Below, piece by piece: positions 33,431 through 45,500 of a stretch of 64,000 bases of DNA. Positions within the stretch are counted from its first letter, which is position 1. The number at the start of each line of letters is the position of its first letter. The notes under the pieces were generated by a model. It ran no database searches, was not told the origin of the DNA, and worked only from the letters and a program-made list of their open reading frames with translations. Made by a program: the position numbers and the translations under genes. This DNA comes from Enoplolaimus lenunculus (lineage: Eukaryota > Nematoda > Enoplea > Enoplida > Thoracostomopsidae), in assembly GCA_030248215.1 (NCBI GenBank), contig JASANG010003826.1, positions 25,436-89,435 on the forward strand. The letters run 5' to 3'.

Positions 33431-36400
33431 GAAAAAAACAAAGTTTCAAATGCGATTTGCACATTACAACTATCAATGGACACAAACATCATCACAAAAC
33501 GGTATTGAATACGTATAAAGCTGCTGCCATCGCGTGCTAACATTTACTATCGGAAATCCGCGTTGTGTATTGAAACAACTTATTTGCACCAAAACGCTAA
33601 AAGTCGTTTTGTTGCAAATGCAACACAATACAATTTCTCTATCTGCATTTGAATATCACGACAATTCGCCGACCGATAAAAAAATCCTAAATCTCTTCGA
33701 CTCGAAATTATATCGATCACCACTCGGCTTACGACGTTTGTCGACCTAAGAATTGTCGCAAATTTCTAAATTTAACAGCGATATTTTTGCAAACAACCGA
33801 AAAAACTGCAATGCTTCTATATGACAAACTCGTTATATTACAGTGCAAATTGAAACCATCAATCTCGAATCGAATTTTAAGCGATTGAAAAAACTCCCAA
33901 AAGCGCTCACACGCAAATCCGGCATCACAAAACGATCCTAACGTCCAGGTTAATTGTTCAACTGTGAACATTTTTTCTGTCCTTTCGCAACAGGTACACG
34001 CTGCCTCGTAGTACAACTGATCGCAACAATGTCATACCTGTATTATATTATTTACTACGCTGTATATGTGTGTGTCATTGTTAATAATAACAATACAAAA
34101 TTGCGCGAAACAGCATAACTGTATGTTTTCGCAAATCTTGCAGTCAAAAACAGACAAAAAAGCGCTATTGAGCGTTTCAATGCACTTGTTAACACAACCG
34201 TTTGTGTAGAATTGTCCTCACAATGACAAAATTATTATTTTTCAATAATGAACACAGACAGCAATGATGTAATTATATTTTCGAACTGTAATAATGCCGT
34301 CTGGCTGGCACTGAACCTGCCGGGTGTTGCCGCATGTCACCGCAATATTTGCAAACAATTTTTTTATTTGCACCGCTGCGCAACATATACAGCGTCATTC
34401 TTACTCTCAATCATTATTCTACAGTTAAAGCTTCAAATTTAGCCAAGGCGTATTTTTGGCTAAAAAGATTCAATCCAAGTCTCACAACCCAATTTGTACC
34501 TGTACGCTTTCAAGTGGCAATTAATATTGCTGCTATGCTGCGATCGTGTCTAATTTATAGAAAATTACTAAACCAATAAATAATTTTTTGTTTTGTTCAG
34601 CGAATAATGAAAAAACTGTCAAAAATTACATACCGGACCCGGTATGTTACATTGGTTGTAAAACAAATACAACTCCTCGTTTCGAGACAGACGTCCGGTG
34701 TAACCACTATATTTTATATAGGGAGTTACCGTAACTCTCATTCAAAAACACAATATTATTGATATATCGACACAAAATCCCTATTTGTACGTGCCCCAAT
34801 CTGTGTCAATCTCTCTAAAAACAAACACGTAACAGCATTACACTGAGGAAAGACGGGTAAAGGATATTGTCCAATCCAGTGCATCATTGCGTTGTACACA
34901 ACTCATCTCTCAATATATAATACCTACACGTACGGCAAACAGTTGCCGTATTGCACACTGCACTCTTGAACAAAAACTTAAAATGTGTTCAAATTTCAAA
35001 GGAGCGGACAGTGGCAAAATATATTATTATTATTATTATTATTATATAAATTTGCAAAAACACAAACAACACAGTAGTAGGCACCTACACGTCTGTCTGT
35101 ATACAATACACATTATCGGTCGAGGCATCCCTCAATTTTTGACACTCAACATAATTTTACATATTAACGTCAAGTAGAAGAGACATCACACAGTCAGAAC
35201 TGATCGATCAAAACAACTTTTTAATTTATATTTTTTATTTATGAAAATGCAACTAAAAAAACTGAATTTAATGCCACGGTGTCGCCGATAACAACAGCAA
35301 CAACAAAAGGGATCAATTTGGCAACGTTAATGTAGAATGTGTAATAAAACTAAATAAATCAACACGAAACGATGTTTTATAAGTGTTACATTCCAGAGAC
35401 TTGACCTATCCGTTAGTTGCGTTAAAGCAAGCATTTTAAATTAAGCATATACAGGCTAACAATCGATTACGAGTCCATATCGACCAAACAAAAATAAACA
35501 AACGAGCATTAATTTCTATAACAGAGATAGAATATTACACTTATGCGAACGAACGTAGAATTTTCTTAATGTGTGTTTTTTGAATATAACACAATCAGTA
35601 CTATATAGTTATGGTATTCAGGTAAATTACTAATTGGCTTGGTCAATTTGCTCTTCTGTCTGATATACATCAGGTTGAGCTCGACTAAACGGCTGTTAAA
35701 CCGATTGAAGGCACTCAAAAAAACTCCATGCCTCTCTCCAAAGTCCGGATTCTCTCGTAAAGATACATAGGAAAATGTGTATTCAGTCGTTTAATTTTTA
35801 AATCATCACGTTCCAAAAGTTCTCCCTTTGCAACAAGTATAGATCGTCCCTCATACGAATCGTAATTCATATTATTGTGCTTCAAAATATAGCAGCATTT
35901 TGCGTTTTGATTAGCTGTGCAAAAGATTGAGATCCACAATATTATCGCGGTTTGCTTCAGTTAAAAACCTATCGCCGGTCGCCAAATGGTAATAATACTA
36001 GCCTAATTTTTACATAGAGCACAACATATTTTTACGCAAAATATCAGACGTAATTTTACAATATTATAACAGACTGCCAAAGGAATACCGATATAGTTTG
36101 AAATTTTCGCAAGATTTCAGTTTCGCTTTGTATACCCATTTTGGCAATGAAATTTGATTTCTGACTACATTTGATTCTCGTTGGAACTCTGCATTCTGCG
36201 TTCAGCTGTCCGCATGACAGAATACACTACAATATTAACATTAAATGAACACCGCAAACACAATAATATAATACCGTTGTTTCAACATATAAAAACATAA
36301 CCAAAATAAACCAATTATACAATATGCATTGAATACGCGATGTTGATGCTCGCCGAACAAATCCATAAATTTTTGTTCATACCAGATAGAATACGATCAC

Positions 36401-36513
36401 TTTAGTTTGTGCGAAGTAGTTTCGTGTGTCATTGTGTTCATTAAATCCATACTTTATGTTGTTGTTGCTTTTTCTGTTTCACTTGTTGTTCTTGTTTGTT
36501 TGCGGTTAATTTT
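33431..36513. other. Unassigned DNA, includes downstream flank of the Y-box gene
   Basis: No exon assigned. Minus-strand open frames at 33729-34016 and 35715-35939 look protein-like in composition but match no family I know. A (TTA)n microsatellite lies at 35021-35047. The 3' UTR of the Y-box gene probably occupies part of 35.5-36.5 kb. Confidence 0.4.
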
Positions 36514-39500
36514 CTACTTTGATGCCAGTTCCATTCTGAAATTAATCACAAAGTAATCATTTAACTTTTTTTAAAAACGCTTAAATCGCTATATATGTAT
36601 AGATTTGGTTTGCCGGCAGAAGTACAGACATGCTAAGACAATAAACACTACTTACATACTTGGGGGCCTTGAGTTTAAAAGCAAAAATGTTACGTAGCAA
36701 CAGAAACAGAAACTGATCACATCACACTGACTAACCACAAAGATATCACCGTCTGCACCGACATGTTTCGAGTCCAACGCATCTGCAAACTCTGGTTCAT
36801 CCCCTGCCCCGCCACCGCCGCCAATACTCGATTCGCTGCGCCGACCGCTAAAATTGGTGTTAAGCTGCGTTCACAGGCGAAAGTTTTTGACAAAATGAAC
36901 TTGCAGTTGCAAGTTTTGTTCGAAAACCCATTAGTATAACTTGCCGCTGCTAATTCTCGCTGCAAAAACTTGCACGTGTCAATTGGGTTTTCGACCAAAT
37001 AATATTGACTTTGCACAAAACTATGCAACTGGGCAGATTCTGAGTATGAAAGCATCCACCCGATGTGTTTTTGGGGGCACCTCAATCACTTCATATAATT
37101 AAATGGGGTGCGGTAGATATCAAGGCGTGACCAGATCACCTGCCTTAATTTGTTAAAAATTTGTTCTTATGAAAGTTTTAGTATTACTGTGCTTCCTGGC
37201 ATACTCATTCTGCCGTTTTCAACGAAACCAGTAGTAAAATATTGCGATCTTGGCTATTTAGACTCCAAAAAGCTGTATTATAAACTGTCCAAGCGACCGT
37301 AGTAATGAACGCGGACAACAGGAAAGTATTGGAATTCGTACGGGTGTCAGGCCTGAAGTCACCTGAGCGAAGGAGCTTAGTCATCATCAACAAATACAAC
37401 AACATACACCCTTACAAACAGATAAACAGTTGTCATACGTACCGTCCTCTGCCACGGCCTCCTCCACGACGGCCGCGATAAGGTCGACGTCCACGGACCC
37501 CAAAGCCTCTGCCCCGTGGCCTTCCAGAAACTTCGCCTGATGACAAATCAGCTCCGCCGCCATCGTCTCCGCTCGATAGTCCACGTTCTGAAACAAAATG
37601 TGCGTTGTTTCATAATTTTGGGACGCAAGTCAGGCACACATTTGAGTACTTTTGTAATTGCCTCCACACTGGAAAAGTTTTGCTTAGCCTTGGACTTATG
37701 TAAGCTTAAGAATATGTTTAGGCTGCTGTCTTCACGGTCCTCAGCTATAAATGGGTCATTTTGTGCGGGAGAAAACTTTTCCACTGTATGGAAACTACAA
37801 TAGTGCTCATATTTGTACCAGTGTCGAGGTCAACAAATGTAAAAGTACTTCGATTATCAACATTATAAGGTATACTTTATACGGTCGCGAAATTTCCAGT
37901 GCTAATGCTAAACGGCGGTAGTCACTGTTTTCAACTAAAATCAATTTCGTTGCTGAGTAAACGAAATCCCAACTAAATATGTGTAAATTGTCTTTCGTTT
38001 ATTAAAAACTCTATGTCGACCAAAAACCTACAGATATATAATTAATTGTAAACACAGTTCCTATAATTGCGACCGCGTTGAACAAAATATTAGTCCGATA
38101 AGACGACAGCAATAAATATCAAGCAAAAGCTATAATTTATCAGTTCAGCTAATGATGATGAGTTAACTCACTGTAAGGCTGTTGATATATATGAATTAAT
38201 TTCTGGTATACATTCACCATCAATAATTTGCAGCTGCATGAAACATTCATGCGCAAAAAACTTTACTCGAAATTTCTCGACTTGAAACCGTTCTCAAGCA
38301 TCACGTTGACACATTATTAAAAATTACTGTAGCTCAGATATTTTGCTGTATCAACTTAACACAACTAGTAACATTAACTTTAACAAAAAATTACATTCTT
38401 TTTACGAAACATTGCATTCCTTAGGGATGTGCCGATAAATCACTCTCGTTATCGACACTTTTCGCAAGTATAGCATCTGCACTTCAAAACACTGCAGATC
38501 CTTTGCCGATACTTTTTGCACTTAACAGTGAGTTCGAATTAATGATGTGCCGCGATACGAAAATTTTTGACGATGCTGATATCATACCGATTCTAATTTT
38601 AATAATACACGATACTTAAAGAACTGATAGGATGCTACATAGTAGATTACATCATTATAAATGCGAAGACTTATACCCTAACAACCATGAAAGGTTATAA
38701 TTTAATGAGAACGGTTCCTGCATTTGTACTAGCACTATAATTACTCATGCAAGTAACTTATCTGTCAATTTATTGTCAATGCAAAACTTGCACGCGTCTA
38801 TAGAGTTTAATAAGGCCAGGAGTGGTGGATCACTCTTAGACAAAAGTATGCAACTTGTTTTAACGCTCGATAATACTGTATCAGTGACAGGTCAACATAG
38901 CAACTTAATATTCAAATCGCGTACCTGAACGTCTTTGGCGATACGTGACGGATCGATACCCTCTATAGAAAGGCCGGCCTCCACGGCCTCTGCCTCTAGC
39001 GCCGCCTCGAAATCCGCCAGCTTCTGGTTGGCCAAAGGCTCCAGTTCCTGCACTGCCACCGTCGTAGTACGACTAAAGCGCATGGAAAAATAATGGTAAC
39101 TTAGTTAATTTAAATACACCTGGATGAAAGTCTCAATCTCAGTTTAAAGTCTCGAAAAGTTCCGAAACTCGAGTAGCCTTAGTCTCAGGTTTTTCATCAA
39201 TTGTGCCATCTCTGTAAATGCGTACGTATATAATGCAAATCACGCTGACCTTTACCTTTAACTCACTGAAAAAATTATATACTTAAGAACACAAGAAATA
39301 AAACTTACCCCACCGCCACCTCTCATCATCATGCCACCAGGACCGCCACCACCACCGCCTCGGCCACGTCCTGATCCGCCTCCGCGCGGTGGCCCACGAT
39401 ATCCACCTCGGAATACACGCCAAGGTCGGAATCCACGACCTCCTCCACCTCGGCCTCGGCCACGACCACGGCCACCTCTACGCGAACGAAATCCTCCTCG

Positions 39501-42500
39501 ACCACCACCGTCTTCCCCTCCGCTATCACCTCCGTTATCCTCCGCGCCACCTGTTGATTCTTGACGTCCACCACCGCGACGGAATGAACTCAAATAGTTA
39601 CGTACGTAATATTTAGTGATGGGCCGTTATCAAAATGTTTGCCGATGCCGATACTAACGAAAAATCCCGATATTAAAGATGCCAAATACTCGGTACACCC
39701 CATTATGTTACGCAAATATACATTCCAACACAGTACACAGTTTAAAACCTCCACAAACGTGCGGGCCCACCCGTGCAAAAGCGCCAAGTCCAGAGTTCCA
39801 GCAGGAACTGAATTGAATTTCTTTGCAGGAATTAAAATTTGAAGTAATTTTCATCACCGAATTACTGTTGGACTTTTCAGAAAACTTGTTAAAAATAGCT
39901 TAAGAGAATTTTCAGCTATTTCATCATCAAGAGTTGTGAAAACACGTCAGAATCTGTACATTAATCATTTCGATATGACAATTGTTCATTGACCAAGTTT
40001 TCAACATTTAAAGGATACTGAATAATTTGACACCAAACAGTAAAATTCCGGTTCCTGCATTTTTGAGTGCCGGAAGCGGAACAGGAATTCCGGTGGACAC
40101 TCTGATATATACTTAATAAAATATATGAATTAAATATAAATTACTTGATGCATCAAAACACAAATGAGACTGATGAAAAAATTTGAAAAAAAACTTGAAA
40201 AAATGCTAAAAATTCGTTTATATCATGTTATGGTCTATTTTGTGAGAAAACGATTCGGTGATAAAAACTATCTTAGCCTTAGATTTAAATGCAGTTAAGC
40301 ATTTTTAGCATTTCAAAACTTTAAACACGAAGTGTTGAGAACCCATAGATAACAGGACCCAGATTGTTGAAAATTAACCAATTCCATGGAGTGCCGTTGT
40401 CACTGCAGTGAGGATATCGGTGAACCAAATGGCGAACTTAATTTGACGATTTGTGGAGCTAACAACACTGTTTGCTGCTATGAAAAAGAATTTTAATTTT
40501 AGATTTTATTAGTCGTTTAAAGTAGAAATTTAAAGTTTTCAAATGCAGTCATATTTTGAAAATCAGTGGAATAATTTGTTCTGTAGATGCTCTTTAGATA
40601 ACAACTGAGAACTAGGAAAAATAAAAATTTGCGAACGAACGAAACAACAGACAACATCTAAAATTTCAATCACCTTAAAAACTCATAACCGAAAAATCGG
40701 AATTCCGGCATCGGAATAGCAGCCAGTCGGAATCGGAACCTAAATTTTATCGGAATTTTAGCCGGAATCGGAATTCCGTTGGAACCCGCAAATTGGAGTA
40801 CTTGAAAAAATTCTTATTTTTTGCTTTCGCCGGAACTAAATAATGTCCAGTCACACACTGATCGCGAATTGACATTTCAAATTAACATCTTACTGCTTCT
40901 TTAGAAGAGCGGGTCTTTCTATATTCATAAATATCTGGCGTTTCCAAAACGATAAAATTGGGGGCACAATAATGATTGCACTATATATGTAAATTCAAAG
41001 CCGCCACACTTACGACACGGAACTTGGGCATTGTTTCAGCTAATTGTGATACATAGTGGTTCATGTAGACAAGGCATAGAAGAAGCAAAAAACGTGTAAT
41101 GTTCAAATGCTTGTATTGCAGATACTGCAATCATGTTGACTAGAGTTGAATGAAGGCTATGCAGTAGTCACTAGGGCACCACCGGATATCCGGTGCCGAC
41201 AAAAATCGATACCCGAATACAACTGCGGTATTTTACATTACGCCGGACATTTATCGCTGCTGAAGACTAAAACATAACCTAACAAAAACTTTGTTTGAAT
41301 TAATGACAAAAATAAGCCTGTCATGATTCCCAGTTAACACTGCGTGATTAAGTTTTGCTTTTTGTCGCAGTGTGCGCTTAAATATTTGTCTCCGGCTCCG
41401 TCTCCTATCAACACCAGAAACTATAGTACCCGATCCGAATCCGGTATTTTAGTGTATCCGGTGGCGCCCTGTGATTTGCAACGTGTATTGTAAAACATAC
41501 CTTATGCGACGTGACCTCAAACGCCTACGATCAGCCGCATATTTGCTGCCTTGAACTGGTTGTTTCCCAGGGCCAGTGACATTTGATGCTTCAGGGCCCT
41601 TAAACATCAGTACAGTTAGAAAACAAAACACATATTAATATACTTCGGGCTTTAAAGTGGTGGACTTACCCACATTCGACCTTTTCCCCCCTCACTAAGC
41701 CTTCATCTCGGTTGACCTCTCCCCTTTTTTCCAGTCTCCTACAAACACAAAAATTATTACAATTGCCGGATGTTTAAGTATAATAAACACCAGTTTTAAC
41801 GTCATACATGAATTATAAGCAAAGTATAGTACCTGAACACTAAACAGCTAAATTTCAGGAATGGGAGGGGAGTCGCAATGAAAAACTCGAGACTAAGATC
41901 GAGACTATGTGCCTGAGACTGAGAATTACAACACTTTTGAGAGTACAAAAAGTTTCAGAACTGCAACCTCCAACAATCTATGTAGTAAGTTGGTCGCTCA
42001 AACAGAGCTGCACAATTTTTATTTTTATACGGGAACCTTTTGCACTTTGCGCGCAAACGAGAGTGCCTTAGAACCGTTAAGCAGACTCGCCAGCCGAAAA
42101 GCTGTAGTGTACAACGCTTCCGAACACTTCCGCATGAGTCACACCTACTGGCAGGCAACACCGTTTACATTTGCAATGTATAATGTAGCACGGCACCTGT
42201 CTATTTGCATACTAAGTTTTAGCAAACTATAAACGAATTTTCAAATCCGAAAATCATAAACCAAAAATTCTGATCACTGCTTTTATATGACTGAGAATTT
42301 AATCTAAACTAAATTGGCGTGTAGTAGGTATGAACAAATGATCCACCAAAGCCAGTGTGTAACTTTTCCACTTAGGTGGATTCGATTGCGACTCGGCACT
42401 TGGATCCAAAATTTTGGATATGCACGTATTTCATACCTCTATTTGAACCAATACCGAGAGTCTCAGCTTACACAACTAGGACTTTACAAACATTGAGAGT

Positions 42501-45500
42501 GAGGCCTAGGTTAAGACTGAGACTGCTTGAAATAAATACAAGTACAGGATTTACAAAATTTTTGCGTTACCCACACGCCTTACTTTATTGTGCCGCCAGC
42601 AGCCGCTATGCGTTGTCAACAAGAATATAGATAAAATTTATTTGGTGGTGTGCGGTGGCGTGCGACGGTTAGCAAACCGCAACCCTTATTCAACTCTACA
42701 AGACTCCTCGAATTATGTGAATCTCGCATTAAGACTAAAAAATATTCAATTTTGCTATTACTTAAACATAAGGTATGATATAATTGTAACAAAACGGCCA
42801 AAATTCTATGTTTAAAACACTCGTTCGTCACCCGTTTAACCAACGAACTGACCTTCTGACCCTCAACAATATCGAACTCAACAATTTCTTCATCGTTCAA
42901 ACTTCGTAAGTATTTATTTGGGTTGTTCTTGATGATTGCTGTCTGATGTACAAAAACGTCTTCATTGTTGTCGTCTCTGTAAGTGTGAAACACGCACATC
43001 CGTAGTCAAAAAATAAATTCCATGCAACAACCAAAACCACCATAACTAGAAAAATTTTGGCCACGACTTGCAAACTAATTATGCACATAACAGATACGTT
43101 CTTTAGTAAATTTTTTACCAATCGCAACACGTTGAAAAACTTGCTTCGATTTCGTGAACAGTTGCTTTTAGGGTTTATGAATTTCATTCAGATGAAACCT
43201 TGAATCGTTTAAAATCTATATGTTACAGCTGGTGCAGTCGAAGTGGCATTACTTTTGCACCCAGAAAAACAATTGTTATTAAAAACCTGTTAATAAATCC
43301 ATAGCCATTCTTCACGTTGAACCATTTTACTTTACCAGTTACTCCACGAGCTGAAACAAAAAGCAGTGAGCACTAAATAGACATTCTAGGATATGAAAGC
43401 GTTTTCAAATCAAGAACTTACGAATACAGCGTTCTGCATGTGTGAATGTTTTTTACCTGAAACTTAGAGCTGAAAGTTTAATCACTAGAGAGTTTATTCA
43501 GAGAACTTGCGGCTATAAATTATCCATGAGGAATATACGTTAGGATTAGTTCATAGAGATGTTCCGGTGCCAGCAAAATCCACTGAACTTCAAATTTCAT
43601 GTACCTTTTTGCGTAAGCATGTACTTGGAAGTACGATTCCCTTTTCGTCAGGGTGCAACCGGAATTCCGGTTCCGGTAAGAAATCCGTTATTTTTTCACC
43701 GGAATTTTCCGGTATTTTCGGTATTGAAAATTATTTCTCATTCGAAAATTTATGAAAAATTGGCATATTATTCGAACTTATTCATCTAAAATTGTCCTAG
43801 CGTGTATTGCCAAAATTTTCAATTTGTGCCACACTCCATAATTTATCATATGTTTCCGAAGAAAGCTAACATCACGATTGCTTGCATCCAGGAGACTAAA
43901 TTGCACGACAAAGCCGAGATCAGCACACCTGGCTGGACATGCATACGGCAAGACAGAAAAATAAAATCCCGTGGGGGCAAAGCAATGCTCCTCAAAGAAG
44001 ACATCACGTTCTCGGCCATGGCTCTTCCTGCTGCAGACCCCACCATCGAACAACAAGGCATCTCGGTTCATATTGGAAATACGACCATCAACATTATCAA
44101 CGTATACATAGCGCCACAATCGTCATGTCCTCCTGGGTTTAAAGCGACAATCAAGCATCTTACTAACTCTAATAGCACGGTACTCGTCGGCGATTTCAAC
44201 GCACATCATGAATTGTGGGATACCAGATGCAACTGGGATGCCAGAGGCGAGCTAATATCCGAGGAATTGGTAGATTCGAACTTGGTCGTGTTGAATGAAG
44301 ATCTACCCACGCGAATGCCTGCAAACGGGTCGTTTTCTTCGCCTGATGTGCCATTATGTACAGAAAATCTAGCTCTGTCAGCTGATTGGTCGGTCGCTGC
44401 CCAAATGAGCAGCGATCATCTACCAATTACAATAAGCATCCGCCTTTCAATATCTCAACAGTTCAGCAACAAGCGATGTTTCATAAACTTCAAAAAGGCG
44501 GATTGGTGCCGTTTTGAAGCCCACTGTGAAGCAGCCTTGCGCAACGAACCACCGCCTACCGATATTGAGATGGGCGTTGAAAAGTTCAACACGGTACTGC
44601 TAGATGCTTCCGTTCCATCCATCCCGAGAAACGATCGAACTTATGACAGAGCGTGATAGAATTCGTGCAACATCTCCATCTGACCCCAGAATCGATGTCC
44701 TCAACCAAGCAATATCAGCAGCAAACAGGGATCAGCGTACAGCGAAATGGCGAGATACCACGAACAGTATTACACATGCGACAGACCTAAGCACCCTTTG
44801 GCGCACAGTCAAGATGCTGCAGGGCAAAAGCCATCCGCCCCCTAAACAAGGTGTATCATTTGGCGATACAGTATACTGCGACCCACGCAAAATTGCTAAT
44901 AGGTTCTGTGAGCAGTATGTACCAAACAAGCGTCATGTTATCGGTTGTGTCAAGGAACGTCAGATGTTAATGAAGATGCGCCAACTACCACTAGCAGATG
45001 CATCAGTTCTCACGGTCACTGAAGTTGACAAGGCAATTCGCCAATGTAAAGCCAGCAAAGCAGCTGGCCCTGATGGCATAACCAACCTGCATTTAAAACT
45101 TCTAGGCCCATCGGCGCGCACCTACCTAAAGTCGCTCTTCAATCTCAGCATCAGTACATCGCGTATACCCAGCATTTGGCGAAACTCAAATATCATCCCG
45201 CTTCCGAAACCGGGTAAAGACATCAGTGTTGGAAAGAACTGGCGGCCAATCAGCCTACTCTGCTGTCCTGCAAAAATCTTGGAACGCGTGCTGCTACCTT
45301 ACATTGCAAGCAGCATACCCTTACAACATACGCAGCATGGCTTTCGCAAACGTTATTCTACATGCACGGGTGTTCTCAATCTAGTTGTTGTTGTTGTAGT
45401 AGCCAAAGGAGCCATTCAGTCGTCGCTCGTCGTCTTCAGGCCGAGGAAAGCTGCCGCGAGTAGTGGGCTGTCCCATAAGGCGAAGACTGTCAGACTCGTG

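Noticed and set aside
33729-35939. Minus-strand frames at 33729-34016 and 35715-35939 as exons
   Set aside because: Composition is plausible, but there is no family match and no phase-linked neighbouring exons.
39331-39616. Pro/Arg-rich plus-strand frames over the Y-box RGG exon
   Set aside because: These are antisense and out-of-frame shadows of the GC-rich RGG-coding exon on the minus strand.
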